A stretch of DNA of 64,000 nucleotides from Nocardioides sambongensis (GCF_006494815.1 NZ_CP041091.1:186001-250000); one strand, 5' to 3'; positions 1 through 11,626 are shown, numbered from the stretch's first letter. Made by a program: numbers and translations. The notes: generated from the sequence alone by a model not told the origin.

Positions 1-2494
1 AGCCGTGCTCGGAGCCGGCCATCCGGGAGATGGTCTCCTCCATCAGGGTGCCGCCGAGGTCGTTGGCGCCGGAGCGGAGCATCGCCCGGGTGCCGTCGAC
101 GCCGAGCTTGACCCAGGAGGTCTGGATGTTGGGGACCCGGCCGTGGAGCAGAATGCGGGCCATCGCGTGCACGGCCAGGTTGTCCCGCAGGGTCGGGCCG
201 GGGCGGGCGACGCCGGCGAGGTAGATCGGCGCGGAGGTGTGCACGAAGGGGAGCGGCACGAACTCGGTGAAGCCCTGCGCGCCGTTCTCCAGCGCGGTGT
301 CGTGGACCCGCTTGAGCACGTTGAGGTGGCCGACCCAGTGCCGGGGGTTGTCGACGTGGCCGTACATCATCGTCGAGGTGGTCGGCACCCCGACGCGATG
401 GGCGGTGGAGACGATCTCGATCCAGGTCGAGGCGGGCAGCTTGCCCTTGGTCAGCACCCAGCGGACCTCGTCGTCCAGGATCTCCGCCGCGGTGCCGGGC
501 AGCGAGCCGAGGCCGGCCTCGCGGGCCTTGATCAGGAAGTCCTCGATGGACAGACCGGTGCGGGCGGTGCCGTTGACGACCTCCATCGGGGAGAAGGCGT
601 GCACGTGCATGTCCGGGACCCGCTGCTTGACTGCGGCGACCAGGTCGAAGTAGGCGCTGGCCGGCAGCTGCGGGTCGATGCCACCCTGCATGCAGACCTC
701 GGTGGCGCCCAGGTCCCACGCCTCCTGAGCGCGGTCGGCGACCTCGTCGTAGGAGAGCGAGTAGGCGTCGGCGTCGCTGCGGCGCTGGGCGAAGGCGCAG
801 AACCGGCAGCCGACGTAGCAGACGTTGGTGAAGTTGATGTTCCGGTTGACCACATAGGTGACGTCGTCGCCGACCGTCGCGCGACGCAGGTCGTCGGCGA
901 GCCCGGTGACCGCGCGGAGCAGGTCGCCCTCGGCGGTCATCAGGGTCAGGGCGTGCTCGTCGGAGAGGTCGACCCGGCCGGATGCCGCGGCCGCCTCGGC
1001 GGCGGCCAGCGCCTGGCGCCCCTCGGCGTGCAGGAGCGCCGGAGCCTTGGTCGACGGCCGGTCCGCGGGGTCCATCGTCCCGGTACGCCGCGCGGCCTCC
1101 TCGACACTGGCCCAGTCGCCGTAGACCGAGCCGAAGTCGCTGCGCCGGTCCTCCGAGCGACCCTCGCTGTCGACCGCCTCGTGCAGGTCGGTGCGGCCGG
1201 CGGACTCGACACCGCCGTCGGGCTCCTGCCAGGGCAGTCCGACCGGGCGGACACCGGGGAGGGCGAGGCCGTCAGGGCCGGCGAGCGCGGAGACGTGGCC
1301 GATCACGCGGGGGTCGATCCAGGCCTCGCCGCGCTCCAGCGTGCCGCGGACGTACTCGGGATGCACGGTGAGCCGGGCGCGCAGTTCGAAGCCGCTCTCG
1401 GCGGTGATCGCGCGGAGCCGGTCCAGCGAGGGCCACGGCCGTTCGGGGTTCACGTGGTCCGGGGTCAGCGGCGAGACGCCGCCCCAGTCGTCGACGCCGG
1501 CCTCGAGCAGCAGGCGGCACTCGATCGATCCCTCGTCGGAGTCGACCAGGTTCGGCGGTGCCTGGATCCGGGCCTTGGGCCCCAGCACGAGGCGGGTGAC
1601 GGCGATCGCCGCGCGGTACTCCTCCAGGCCCAGGTCATCGGTGTGCCGCATCGCGGTGTCCGGCTTGGCGCGGAAGTTCTGCACGATCACCTCCTGGACC
1701 GCGCCGTAGGCGCGGGAGGTGGCACGCAGCGCGAAGATGGTCTCGGCCCGCTCGGCCAGCGTCTCGCCGATCCCGACCAGCAGGCCGGTGGTGAAGGGGA
1801 TGCCGTGGCGTCCGGCGTCCTCGAGCACCCGGAGCCGGACCGCAGGGTCCTTGTCCGGCGAGCCGTAGTGGGCCTCGCCCTTGGTCTCGTAGAGCCGGCG
1901 GGAGGTGGTCTCCAGCATCATCCCCATGGAGGGGGAGACCGGCTTGAGCCGGTTCAGCTCCTCCCAGCTCATCACGCCGGGGTTGAGGTGCGGCAGCAGA
2001 CCGGTCTCCTCCAGCACCCGGACCGCCATCGCCCGGATGTAGGCGAGCGTGGAGTCGTAGCCCCGCTCATCGAGCCACGCACTCGCCTCGGGCCAGCGGT
2101 CCTCGGGCCGGTCGCCGAGCGTGAACAGCGCCTCCAGGCAACCGAGCTCGGCGCCCTGGCGGGCGATCTCGACGATCTCGTCGGGGGAGAGGAACAGGCT
2201 CTCGCCCTTGCGGCCGAGCTGGCCGGGCGTCTCCACGAACGTGCAGTAGTGACAGCGGTCGCGGCACAGCTTGGTGACCGGGATGAAGACCTTCGGCGAG
2301 TACGTCACCGTGGCGGGCCGCCCGGCAGCCGCCAGTCCGGCGTCGCGGACCTTGCCGGCCGCGGCGGCGAGCCGGTCCAGGTCCTCGCCGGTCGCGGCCA
2401 GCAGCACGGTGGCCTCGGCGACGTCGAGCGCCGCTCCGCGCTCGGCGCGCGCGAGCGCGCGCCGGATCTGCTGGGGCGTGGGCGCGTCGTTCAT
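1..2494 (-). CDS. fbiC: FbiC, 7,8-didemethyl-8-hydroxy-5-deazariboflavin synthase (CofG/CofH fusion), 3' end beyond window
   Basis: Two-domain radical SAM enzyme that makes the deazaflavin chromophore (Fo) of coenzyme F420 from tyrosine and a flavin-pathway pyrimidine. Reading leftward from ATG 2494-2492, the CofG half carries [12 protein letters not shown] (CxxxCxxC) near residue 75 and the CofH half carries [12 protein letters not shown] near residue 570. About 831 residues are visible; the family is about 850, so only the last 20-30 are missing. GAGGAGG precedes the ATG directly, and TAGCCT, a possible -10, lies 7 nt before it. npdG and an F420-dependent oxidoreductase within 5 kb fit an F420-using organism. 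Identification is firm from the two cysteine motifs and overall sequence. Confidence 0.96.
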   Translation of the reverse strand, partial: MNDAPTPQQIRRALARAERGAALDVAEATVLLAATGEDLDRLAAAAGKVRDAGLAAAGRPATVTYSPKVFIPVTKLCRDRCHYCTFVETPGQLGRKGESLFLSPDEIVEIARQGAELGCLEALFTLGDRPEDRWPEASAWLDERGYDSTLAYIRAMAVRVLEETGLLPHLNPGVMSWEELNRLKPVSPSMGMMLETTSRRLYETKGEAHYGSPDKDPAVRLRVLEDAGRHGIPFTTGLLVGIGETLAERAETIFALRATSRAYGAVQEVIVQNFRAKPDTAMRHTDDLGLEEYRAAIAVTRLVLGPKARIQAPPNLVDSDEGSIECRLLLEAGVDDWGGVSPLTPDHVNPERPWPSLDRLRAITAESGFELRARLTVHPEYVRGTLERGEAWIDPRVIGHVSALAGPDGLALPGVRPVGLPWQEPDGGVESAGRTDLHEAVDSEGRSEDRRSDFGSVYGDWASVEEAARRTGTMDPADRPSTKAPALLHAEGRQALAAAEAAAASGRVDLSDEHALTLMTAEGDLLRAVTGLADDLRRATVGDDVTYVVNRNINFTNVCYVGCRFCAFAQRRSDADAYSLSYDEVADRAQEAWDLGATEVCMQGGIDPQLPASAYFDLVAAVKQRVPDMHVHAFSPMEVVNGTARTGLSIEDFLIKAREAGLGSLPGTAAEILDDEVRWVLTKGKLPASTWIEIVSTAHRVGVPTTSTMMYGHVDNPRHWVGHLNVLKRVHDTALENGAQGFTEFVPLPFVHTSAPIYLAGVARPGPTLRDNLAVHAMARILLHGRVPNIQTSWVKLGVDGTRAMLRSGANDLGGTLMEETISRMAGSEHG

Positions 2495-2591
2495 CCTCCT
2501 CAGGCTAGCGCCCGTCCCGCGCTCCCCGAGCGGCGGTCCGCTGTGCGTGCGACCGCGGACCGACCACCGGGTATCCGGGCCCGGGCCGGGG

Positions 2592-3935
2592 TCAGTTCGG
2601 CAGCTTGGCCGTCATCCCGTCGACCACGGCGACGAACTCCTCCGACCAGTCCGGGAGCGCCGACCAGGTGACGATCCCGCCACGACCGGTGTGGGAGCTG
2701 CTGGTGGTGAACGTGCACTGCCCGCTCTGCGAGTCGCAGTCGCCGCCGTTCTGGCGCAGCGTCGCGGAGACGTCGGTGAAGGAGGCGAAGCCCTCGTAAC
2801 GCAGCTCCCACGAGCGGCAGTCGTCGATCCCGTCGGCGTCGCACCGGGGCAGCTCGCGCCAGTAGATCCGCTTCGGCTCGGCCTTGCCGCACTCCTCACC
2901 GCTGGCCTCCGCCGTGGTGCCCCACGCGTACTTCGCGGTCACCCGTGCGGTGACGCAGACCTCGGCCCCGCCCTCCTCGGCGGCCGCGCGGTAGGTGCTT
3001 CCACGCAGGGTCCGCTCCGAGCCGTCCTGCTCGATGGTCACCTTGGCCTGCGCGTTGTCGGCGGTGCTCTCGGCGAAGGTGAACCTCACGCCGCGGTAGA
3101 CCGGCGTCGTGGTGACCTTGCCGAGGGTCGGGTCGGTCACGTAGCACTCGTCGAGGTCGGCGACCGCCGCGTCGGCGGCCTGGGTGGCGGCGTCACCGCT
3201 CACCTCGAGGGCGTCCACCGCCAGGTAGTCGGCGACGGTCGGGGCGCCGACCTCACCGAGGCACTCGGTGTCGGAGAGTGCCCACTGCTCGCCGAGCTGC
3301 TCCTCCCAGTCCTCGGAGCAGTCCAGGATGCTCTCGGTGAAGGCGGAGGCGTCCGCGGCCTCCCACTCGCCGGTGTAGGTCCAGCTGTCACCGTCCTCCT
3401 CGATCAGGCCGGTCTCGGCCAAGTCGCCCGAGCGGCGCTCGCCGATCAGCTCGTCGGCGGCGCACTGCAGCTGGCTCTCCGAGGCCCACGCCGGCCCCGG
3501 CACCTCCGCGGCGATCACGTCCGCCGCCTCCTGGTCGGCCGCGCTGAGCGGGCCGAACCCCAGCCTGCCGGTGGCGAACGCCCACCCGCCGACACCGAGC
3601 ACCAGGACCAGGGCGAGTCCGAGCGCCCCGAGGGTGACCAGCAGACCGGTACGGCGTCGCTTCGGTGGAGGCCCCCACTGGCTACCACCGCCGCCGGGGC
3701 CGTACGGCGGGCCCTGCGGCGGCCACCCGCCTCCGGGCGGTGGGCCCTGAGGTGGACCTTGGGGTGGGCCTTGCGGCGGACCTTGCGGCGGTCCGGACGG
3801 GGTGCCGGGCGACCACGCCGGGGGCTGGTCGGAGGGCGGGCGCACGGTGGGAGCCGACGCCGGCGACGGGCCCGGCGTACCCGGGTCGGGCCAGGAGGGC
3901 CGGGAACCGGGCGGTGGCGGGTACGGGCCGGACAT
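2592..3935 (-). CDS. Proline-rich membrane-anchored protein of unknown function
   Basis: 447 residues from ATG 3935. The cytoplasmic N-terminus (about 1-100) is almost all Pro, Gly and Gln, with a GPPQ unit repeated several times. It is followed by a basic stop (KRRRTG), one transmembrane helix (about residues 110-135), and an extracytoplasmic domain of about 310 residues with several cysteines (AADELIG...[17 protein letters not shown]). I recognise no family. This organisation is common in actinobacterial proteins anchored through DUF4190-like N-termini. An upstream TTG would add 11 residues, but TACGAT sits 6 nt before ATG 3935, which suggests a leaderless transcript starting there. It is transcribed toward fbiC with a gap of about 100 bp. 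Confidence 0.8.
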   Translation of the reverse strand: MSGPYPPPPGSRPSWPDPGTPGPSPASAPTVRPPSDQPPAWSPGTPSGPPQGPPQGPPQGPPQGPPPGGGWPPQGPPYGPGGGGSQWGPPPKRRRTGLLVTLGALGLALVLVLGVGGWAFATGRLGFGPLSAADQEAADVIAAEVPGPAWASESQLQCAADELIGERRSGDLAETGLIEEDGDSWTYTGEWEAADASAFTESILDCSEDWEEQLGEQWALSDTECLGEVGAPTVADYLAVDALEVSGDAATQAADAAVADLDECYVTDPTLGKVTTTPVYRGVRFTFAESTADNAQAKVTIEQDGSERTLRGSTYRAAAEEGGAEVCVTARVTAKYAWGTTAEASGEECGKAEPKRIYWRELPRCDADGIDDCRSWELRYEGFASFTDVSATLRQNGGDCDSQSGQCTFTTSSSHTGRGGIVTWSALPDWSEEFVAVVDGMTAKLPN

Positions 3936-3996
3936 GTCCGCATCGTAGGCGAATCGGGACCGTCCCAAACCTCCGCGAGCGGGCCGGGATGCGGAC

Positions 3997-4025
3997 GGGC
4001 CCCGGACGGCTGTCGTCCGGGGCCC
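3997..4025 (-). terminator. Hairpin terminator after the acyl-CoA dehydrogenase
   Basis: A perfect 11-bp inverted repeat (GGGCCCCGGAC / GTCCGGGGCCC) with a 7-nt loop lies 6 bp beyond the dehydrogenase stop. There is no T tract on the minus-strand side, as is usual for high-GC actinobacterial terminators. It separates the dehydrogenase operon from the leaderless promoter of the next gene. Confidence 0.7.
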
Positions 4026-4031
4026 GGCGCG

Positions 4032-5182
<1,151 letters not shown>

Positions 5183-5183
<1 letters not shown>

Positions 5184-6218
5184 CAGGAGACCCACTCCTT
5201 GATCTGGGTGACGGTGCCGGCAGGATCGTCGCCGACGGGGGTGACGGACAGGTTGGTGACGCCGGCCTCGCGGAAGGCGGCGATCCGCTCCTGGACGTAG
5301 GTGGCGGAGCCGACCAGGTTGCCGGCCTCGAGCCACTCGAGCGGGACGAGCGCCTCCGCCTCCTTCTTCTTGCCCGAGAGGTAGAGGTCCTGGATCTGCT
5401 TCGCCTCCGCCTCGAACCCGTACTCGCAGGCGAGCTGGTTGTAGAAGTTCTTGTCCCGGGCACCCATGCCGCCGACGTAGAGGGCGTACATCGGGCGCAT
5501 GAAGTCCAGCAGCGCCTTGGTCTCGGGGCCCTCGCCGATGGCGACCATCCCGCCGGCACAGATCTCCAGCGGGGCCAGGTCGGCGGAGCGCTTCGCCGCG
5601 CCGCGGGCGAGCGGGTCGCCCCACACCTCGCCGGCCTTCTCCGGGTAGAAGAGGAACGGCAACCACCCGTCGGCGACCTCGGCGGTCATCGCCACGTTCT
5701 TGTCCCCCAGTGCCGCGACCCAGATCGGCACGTCGGCGCGCTCGGGCTTGTTGAGCAGCTTCAGCGGCTTGCCGAGGCCGAGCCCCTCTCCTTCGGCCAG
5801 CGGCACCTGGATGGTCTTGCCGGAGAACTCCAGCGGCTCGCGGCGCAGCCCCATCCGCAGCACCTGGATCAGCTCCCGGGTGCGGGTCAGCGGCCGGTCG
5901 TAGGGGAGTCCGTGGAAGCCCTCGATCACCTGGGGCCGGAGGCGCCGAGGCCGAGCACGGCCCGGCCCCGGAGACGTTGTCCAGGCCCGCGGCGGTCTGC
6001 AGCAGGGCGCCGGGCGTGCGCGAGTAGATGTTGAGGATGCCGGCGGCGATCTCGAGGGTCTCGGTCTTCGCGGCCAGGTAGCCCATCAGGGTCGGCGCGT
6101 CGAAGCCGTACGGCTCGGCCACCCAGATCATGTCGAGGCCCGCCTTCTCCAACGCGACCACCTGGTCGGCAGATTCGCGGGGGTTGCCGGCGTAGACCAG
6201 CGGCATGGACAGCTTCAT
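5183..6218 (-). CDS. F420-dependent LLM-class (luciferase-like) oxidoreductase, two apparent 1-bp deletions
   Basis: TIM-barrel flavin/F420 oxidoreductase of the bacterial luciferase superfamily. From ATG 6218, after AAGGGA, the protein begins MKLSMPLVYAGNPRE. It reads in one frame to AAGLDNVSG, continues as GRAVLGLGASGP in a second, and as VIEGFHGLPYDRPLTRTRE in a third, ending KEWVS. Restoring one base in CCCC 5966-5969 and one in GGGG 5932-5935 gives an uninterrupted 345-residue protein of normal family length. The missing residues match what relatives have at this point, so sequencing error is likelier than decay. It overlaps the dehydrogenase start by 1 nt. F420 supply is supported by fbiC and npdG nearby; the substrate cannot be told. 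Confidence 0.87.
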
Positions 6219-6279
6219 CGAGGTCCCTTCGGTTCGTCTCGTGCCCGCGCCCGGGGCTCGGACGGGGCGGCGCCACAAC

Positions 6280-6300
6280 TGTGACAGCATCACTGTCACG
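6280..6300. promoter_or_regulatory. Palindromic operator-like site upstream of the F420 oxidoreductase operon
   Basis: TGTGACAG, a 5-bp spacer, then CTGTCACG forms an inverted repeat with 7 of 8 positions matched, 62 bp before the oxidoreductase start. On the minus strand a TTGCAA hexamer lies just upstream of it, so a repressor bound here would cover the promoter. The size and symmetry fit a TetR- or GntR-type dimer; no regulator is encoded next to it. Confidence 0.5.
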
Positions 6301-6499
6301 ATTGCAACGGTAGCTGGCAGGTCCACCCGCACCGCGGGCCGGGTCCATCGCGGTCGGCGGGTCGTTGCACCGCGGTGGTGCCCGAGGATCGGGACGGCGG
6401 TACGGCGCCGCGCGGGCCGTCCGGCTACCTTGCCCGGGGAGCGTCCACGCCGTTGCGGTGGCGACTCCCCGTGAACGCGAACCGATGAGTGAGGACGAG

Positions 6500-7171
6500 A
6501 TGACGAACTACCGCATCGCCGTGATCGGCGGCACCGGACCGCAGGGCAAGGGGCTGGGCTACCGCTTCGCGCGCGGCGGCCACGACGTCGTACTGGGCTC
6601 CCGGGCGGCGGAGAAGGCCGAGACCGTCGCCGCCGAGGTCCGCGAGCGACTGGGCGAGGCGGCGGGATCGGTGACCGGTGCGGCGAATGCCGACGCCGTC
6701 GCCGCGTGCGACGTGGTGCTGCTCGCCGTGCCCTACGACGGTCACGACGAGCTGGTCGCGTCCCTGCCGCTGGCGGGCAAGACCGTGATCAGCTGCGTCA
6801 ACCCGTTGGCCTTCGACAAGCGCGGTGCGCACGGCCGGGTGATCAACGCCGGTGAGGGCTCCGCGGCCGAGTCGGCGCAGGAGATCGCCCCCGAGGCGAC
6901 CGTCGTCGGCGCCTTCCACAACGTCTCCGCGGTCGGCCTGTGGGGCGCCGAGGAGTACCTCGACGAGGACGTGATCGTGGTCGGCGACGTGGTCGAGGCC
7001 AAGCAGGTGGCGATGGACCTGGCCGCCTCGGTCACCGGCCGGGTCGGCATCGACGGCGGCAAGCTGCGCCTGGCGCGCCAGCTCGAGCCGTTCACCGCCG
7101 TGCTCATCTCGATCAACCGCAAGTACAAGGTGCACGCCGGCATCCGGGTGACCGGGCTCGACGCCCACTGA
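6500..7171 (+). CDS. npdG: NADPH-dependent F420 reductase (NADPH:F420 oxidoreductase)
   Basis: Transfers hydride between NADP(H) and coenzyme F420. 223 residues from ATG 6500. The N-terminal Rossmann motif (IAVIGGTGPQGKGLGYRFA) is followed by VLGSRAAEKAE for NADPH phosphate recognition. VLLAVPYDGH, VISCVNPLAF, VVGAFHNVSA and a C-terminal LINRKYKVHAGIRVTG-type ending are as in the family. An in-frame ATG at 6485 would add five residues; I prefer 6500 because GAGGACGAG precedes it directly. A possible -10 (TACCTT) lies at about 6423. It stands alone, divergent from the F420 oxidoreductase operon and followed by a strong terminator. Confidence 0.92.
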   Translation: MTNYRIAVIGGTGPQGKGLGYRFARGGHDVVLGSRAAEKAETVAAEVRERLGEAAGSVTGAANADAVAACDVVLLAVPYDGHDELVASLPLAGKTVISCVNPLAFDKRGAHGRVINAGEGSAAESAQEIAPEATVVGAFHNVSAVGLWGAEEYLDEDVIVVGDVVEAKQVAMDLAASVTGRVGIDGGKLRLARQLEPFTAVLISINRKYKVHAGIRVTGLDAH

Positions 7172-7183
7172 CCCAGCGCTCGG

Positions 7184-7219
7184 AAGGGGCCACCGGCGCA
7201 TCCGCGCGGGTGGCCCCTT
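7184..7219 (+). terminator. Rho-independent terminator after npdG
   Basis: An 11-bp perfect stem (AAGGGGCCACC / GGTGGCCCCTT) with a 14-nt loop, followed by TTCTG. It lies 12 bp after the npdG stop and faces the convergent YbaK-like gene, so it may serve both. Confidence 0.85.
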
Positions 7220-7296
7220 TCTGCCGGGGGCGTCCGGCGCGCCGCGACGGCGGGCGGCCGGTGGTCGGCCCGCGGTCGGCCTGTGGCCCGCCGTGG

Positions 7297-7845
7297 TCAG
7301 TCGGCGAGGTCGTCGACGATCTCGGCCCCGGGGAGCGAGGCGATCGCGGAGCCGGGCACCAGCAGCTTCGAGCGGCGCAGACCCGAGCCGAGGACGGCGA
7401 CCTCCATCGACGGCACCCTGGCGTCGACCAGCAGTCGCCACCCGCTGGGCAGGCCGACGGGGGTGATCCCGCCGTACTCCATGCCGGACTCGGCGACCGC
7501 ACGGTCCAGCGGCAGGAACGACGGCTTGCGCACGTCCAGCAGCCGCTTCACGGTCCGGTTCACATCCGCCCGGGTGTCGGCCCGGACCACGCACGCCGCG
7601 ATGCGTTCCTCACCCTCCCTCTTCCCGGCGACCACCACGCAGTTGGCGCCGGCGGCGAGCGGGATCCCGAACGCCTCGCTCATCGTCGCCGTGTCGGCCA
7701 GGTCCGGGTCGATCTCGAACACCGCGACCCGCTGGGCGTCCGGCCACGCGGACAGCGCGTGACCCACCGGCTCCGCGACCAGGTCGGGACGCTCGATCAC
7801 GGGCAGCGAGGTCAGACCGGGCAGTCGCGGCAGGGGAGCAGTCAT
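7297..7845 (-). CDS. YbaK/EbsC-family aminoacyl-tRNA deacylase-like protein
   Basis: 182 residues from ATG 7845. The family hydrolyses misacylated tRNA, classically Cys-tRNA(Pro). Visible features are GANCVVVAGKREGEERIA, a DVNRTVKRLL segment, and LPSGWRLLVDARV near the C-terminus, in the usual order for actinobacterial YbaK-like proteins of about 170-180 residues. The in-frame ORF could extend 29 residues upstream, but CACGAT lies exactly 6 nt before this ATG, which fits a leaderless start. It is convergent with npdG. The substrate tRNA cannot be inferred. Confidence 0.8.
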   Translation of the reverse strand: MTAPLPRLPGLTSLPVIERPDLVAEPVGHALSAWPDAQRVAVFEIDPDLADTATMSEAFGIPLAAGANCVVVAGKREGEERIAACVVRADTRADVNRTVKRLLDVRKPSFLPLDRAVAESGMEYGGITPVGLPSGWRLLVDARVPSMEVAVLGSGLRRSKLLVPGSAIASLPGAEIVDDLAD

Positions 7846-7859
7846 GTCCCGATCGTGCC

Positions 7860-8126
7860 TCAGGGTCGGTGACGCCGTCGTCCCCCGCGGAACACGGTCG
7901 CGACCAGGCCGACGGCACCGGCGGCCAGCCACGGGATCGGGAGCAGCCAGTGCGCGTCGACCGCCTCGACCGTGTCGCAGACGAGCAGCGCCCAGACCAC
8001 GGTCAGGCCGAGGAAGGCGACGCCCATCACCAGGTGGCCGATGTTCACCGGGTGGAATCCCGACCGGGCGGTCGCCTCGTCCTCGCGCGCGGTCTCCGGC
8101 CCGAGGTGCTCGTGCGGGTGGCTCAT
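7860..8126 (-). CDS. Small two-helix membrane protein
   Basis: 88 residues from ATG 8126, with two predicted transmembrane segments (about residues 30-50 and 60-79) between a His/Glu-rich N-terminus (MSHPHEHLGPET) and a basic C-terminus (RGGRRRHRP). Its start overlaps the PspC-protein stop by four bases (ATGA), so it is the distal gene of that operon and probably belongs to the envelope-stress locus. I do not recognise the family. Confidence 0.75.
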   Translation of the reverse strand: MSHPHEHLGPETAREDEATARSGFHPVNIGHLVMGVAFLGLTVVWALLVCDTVEAVDAHWLLPIPWLAAGAVGLVATVFRGGRRRHRP

Positions 8127-9375
8127 CGCTCGGCTCCTGCCGTCTCGAACTCGATCTGGCCGAACAGCATGTCGACCTCCACGGTCAGCTCCGGTACGTC
8201 ATCACCGCCGTCGTGGGTGCGGGTGTCCGACTCGTCGCGGCTGTCGCCGAAGAGACGGGACTCGCCGCCGCCGTCGATCTCGGCGACCGCGGTCACGTCC
8301 AGACCCTCCTCGGGGACGGTGATCAGCACGTGCCCCATCCGGACGTCGACCTCGACCGTGCGTCCGTCGAGCTCGTCGAGGTCCTCGACCTGGCTGAGGT
8401 CGAGCTGCACCTCGCCCATCGAGACGTGGTAGCGGTCCTCCACGTCGGCGGCGGTCAGCGGGGTGTCCTTCACCTGGCCGGCGTCGAGCGACCCGGTCAT
8501 CAGCGTCGCCACCGCGGCCACCGCGGCCACCAGGCCGACCGGGATCAGTCCGCCGCCGCGGCCGTAGAAGGCGCCGACCAGGAGCATCAGGCCGCACACC
8601 GCGACCACCGAGGCCGGGTAGGCCGAGACGGGGATGTCCGCACCGGCGAGCTGGGCGGTGCCCAGAGAGCCGAGCACCAGGACGGCCAGCCCGAACGCGA
8701 AGCCGAACAGGACGGGTCCGCGGCGTCGCGGATCCCGGACCGGCGGCGGCTCGGGCTGGTAGGCGGCGTACCGGGGGGCCTCGTGGGGGCCGGCACCGGG
8801 CGTCTGGCCGAATCCGGCACCGGGCGTCTGGCCGATTCCGGCACCGGGCGCCTGCCCGAACCCGGATCCGGGCCCGCCGCCGGCGCCCGGGGGCGCTCCG
8901 TCCCGGATGCCGGGGTGCTGCCGGCGCTTGCGCAACACCACCAGGGCGATCACGCCGACGATGGCCAGCGGCCACGGGAAGTCCCAACCGCCGAAGGCGT
9001 CGCCGGCGATCGCCAGCGCGGCGAGTCCGCCGGCGATGGCCAGCGCCACCGTGCGGCTGCGGTCGTCGAGCCGGATCGTGGGCTCGGAGCCGTCGTCGCC
9101 GGGCAGCAGCAGCCAGCCGGCGGCGTAGAGGAGGATGCCCCCGCCCCGAAGAACGCCAGCACGACCAGCACCACGCGCACCACCAGCGGGTCCACGTCGA
9201 AGTGCCGGGCGACGCCGGCCGCGATGCCGGCGATCTTCTTCTCCCGGGTGCTGCGACGCATCCGGCCGAGGTCGCGCATCTCGTCGTGGCTGACGCGGGG
9301 ACCGGCGTCGGCGGGTCCGCTGCCCGGGTCGTCGGGACGGCCCGGGGCGTCCGGGGGCGGTGGTGCTGCGTTCAT
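8123..9375 (-). CDS. PspC-domain membrane protein with LiaF-like (toast-rack) C-terminus, one apparent 1-bp deletion
   Basis: 417 residues after repair, from ATG 9375. Order: Pro-rich leader; PspC domain (MRRSTREKKIAGIAAGVA, residues about 40-100); a further transmembrane pair (IAGDAFGGWDFPWPLAIVG); a cytoplasmic Gly-rich linker with repeated GQTPGAG units; another group of helices; and a C-terminal domain of short beta repeats (MGEVQLDLSQ, VDVRMGHVLITVP, VDMLFGQIEFE) like LiaF/DUF4097 toast-rack domains. The frame breaks at CCCCC 9138-9142 between FFGAG and ILLYAAGW, which restoring one C joins. It is divergent from a PspC-containing kinase, so it is probably the LiaF-like modulator of that kinase. 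Confidence 0.85.
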
Positions 9376-9521
9376 GGCCACCAGCCTGCCGTGCCGGGCG
9401 CCCCGGCAACATCGGGGACGACCCTGATCCCTGGGCCGGTCCGGGGGTGGTCGACTCAGGGGTGGGCCAGGGTCGAACCCCCTGCTCCGGGCGGTCCCGC
9501 TGTGTGACGATGGAACACATC

Positions 9522-10951
9522 ATGAGCTCCGCCCCGTCCGCCGCCGGCCCCCCGGGATCGGCGGAGAAGCCCCCGCCTCCCGCGGCGCCGTCGCCCGGCC
9601 CGCCCCCTCGGCCGCCTCCGCGGCCGCCTCGGCGGCAACGGCCGTGGAGCCCGTGCGGCGCGCGCACCGCGACCTCGACGACCACGTCCTCGGCGGCGTC
9701 GCCTCCGGCCTCGCCGCGCACCTCGGGGTCCCGGCGCTGTGGCTGCGGATCGGCTTCGTGGTGACCGCGGCGTTCGGCGGTGCCGGGATCGCCCTCTACG
9801 CCGCGCTCTGGCTGCTGCTGCCGGCCGGCACCACCGGCTTCGATCACGCCCAGCCCGGCCTGGAGAGCGCCTCGCGGGGCGGTCGCCGACCCACCCGGAC
9901 CCGTCACCGCCTCGGAGACGTGGGGCCCGTGGTGGCCCTCGCCGCGTTCGGACTGGGACTGGTCTTCGTGCTGCAGGCGCTGTTCGGCGCCGGCGCGCTG
10001 CTGTGGCCGGTGCTGCTCGGCATCGTCGGCGTCGCGCTGCTGTGGCGCCAGGCGGACGAGGCGCAGCGCGAGCGCTGGGTGGACACCGGAGGGCGGATCG
10101 ACCCGACGCGGATCGTGCTCGGGGACGGCGGCTGGGCTTCGTACGCGCGGATCGCGGTGGGGCTGGGGCTGATCGTCTGCGCCGTGGTGCTGGTGTCGGT
10201 GCAGACCACGTCGCTCTCGGTGGCCCGCGACGTCACGATCGCGGTGCTGCTCGCCGCGATCGGGCTCGGCATCGTGGTCGGGCCGTGGGTCTACCGGCTG
10301 ACCCGGGAGCTCTCCGACGAACGGGCCGAGCGCGTGCGCACCCAGGAGCGCGCGGACGTCGCGGCGCATCTGCACGACTCGGTGCTGCAGACGCTGGCGC
10401 TGATCCAGAAGCACCCGGCCGACGCCGCTCGGCTGGCCCGCGCGCAGGAGCGCGACCTGCGTGCCTGGCTGTTCGCCGGGGAGTCGATGGACGACAGCGC
10501 CGTGGCCAGCGCGCTGCGTGCGGCCGCCGCCGAGATCGAGGACGCCTACGGGGTCACCGTGGACGTGGTGGCCGTGGGCGACGCCGAGCTGTGCGAGGAG
10601 GTCCGGCCGATCGTCCAGGCCGCCCGTGAGGCGATGACCAACGCCGCCAAGCACGCCGGCTCCCCGCAGATCGACGTCTACGCCGAGATCGCCTCCGACC
10701 GTGCGGACGTCTTCGTCCGCGACCGGGGACGGGGCTTCGACCCCGACGTCACCCCCGAGGACCGCTACGGCGTGCGGCACAGCATCATCGACCGCATGGA
10801 GCGTCACGGCGGCCGTGCGGAGATCCGCTCGGCGCCCGGTGAGGGCACCGAGGTGCGACTGCATCTCACGGTGGACGCGCGGCCCGCCGACCACCCACAG
10901 CAGTCCGCGCCGTCGGCGCGGCCGTCCCAGGAGGAGAACCCGGATGGATGA
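9522..10951 (+). CDS. PspC-domain sensor histidine kinase (HisKA_3/NarL type), probable frameshift near N-terminus
   Basis: Membrane kinase. An N-terminal PspC domain (DDHVLGGVASGLAAHLG ... ALWLLLPAG) precedes several further helices, a dimerisation/phosphoacceptor segment with the His in AHLHDSVLQTLALI, and an ATPase domain with REAMTNAAKHAG (N box) and DRGRGFDPD (G box). The kinase frame is open from GTG 9644, but no good start lies there. ATG 9522 (MSSAPSAAG), 10 nt after GACGAT, fits if one base is missing in a C run between 9522 and 9644, giving about 476 residues. Its stop overlaps the response regulator start by eight bases. With the divergent PspC/toast-rack protein it resembles LiaFSR. 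Confidence 0.88.
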
Positions 10952-11626
10952 GACGACCCGGTCGGGGGCGGTGCGGGTGGTGGTCGTGGACGACCACGCC
11001 ATGTTCCGCCGCGGGGTCAGTGCCGAGCTCGACGCCACCGGTGCGGGCCGGGTGACGATCGTCGCCGAGGCCGCCGACGTGGACCAGGCGGTGGCCGCGG
11101 TGGTCGCCGAACGCCCCGACGTGGTGCTGCTCGACGTGCACCTGCCCGGGGCGGAGGGGTCGAGGTGATCCGCCGCGCCGGCCGCGACGGGGTGCACGAC
11201 ACGCGATTCCTCGCCCTGTCGGTGAGCGACGCCGCCGAGGACGTGATCGGCACCATCCGCGGCGGCGCGCGCGGCTACGTCACCAAGACGATCAGCGGCG
11301 AGGAGCTGGTCGACGCGATCGTCCGGGTGGCCGACGGCGACGCGGTCTTCTCGCCGCGGCTGGCCGGGTTCGTGCTCGACGCCTTCGCCTCGGCCGGCAT
11401 CTCCGCCGACCTGGCCAGCGTGGACGAGGACCTCGACCGGTTGACCGAGCGGGAGCGGGAGGTGATGCGCCTGATCGCGCGCGGCTACTCCTACAAGGAG
11501 GTCGCCAAGGAGCTGTTCATCTCGATCAAGACCGTGGAGACCCACATGTCCTCGGTGCTGCGCAAGCTCCAGCTCTCCTCGCGTCACGAGCTGGCCCGCT
11601 GGGCCTCGGACCGGAAGCTGCTGTGA
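10944..11626 (+). CDS. LuxR/NarL-family response regulator, one apparent 1-bp deletion
   Basis: 227 residues after repair. The receiver domain has VVVDDHAMFRRGV, DVVLLDVHLPG with the phosphoacceptor Asp, and GGARGYVTKT with the conserved Lys. The C-terminal HTH has LTEREREVMRLIARGYSYKEVAKELFIS and KTVETHMSSVLRKL. The frame stops just after LLDVHLPG; restoring one G in GGGG 11148-11151 gives LPGGGGVEVIRR and continues to the end. The start (MDETTRSG) overlaps the kinase stop and its own stop overlaps lhgO by four bases (GTGA). It is the cognate partner of the PspC kinase, presumably activating envelope-stress genes. Confidence 0.92.

Noticed and set aside
5..2671. Very long plus-strand ORF opposite fbiC
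   Set aside because: It is the antisense shadow of a recognised gene; low-complexity Gly/Arg/Val-rich translation with no domain, as expected at high GC.
9440..9510. tRNA-like GGTTCGACCC on the minus strand upstream of the kinase
   Set aside because: Only the T-loop-like word is present; no acceptor, D or anticodon arms can be folded around it.
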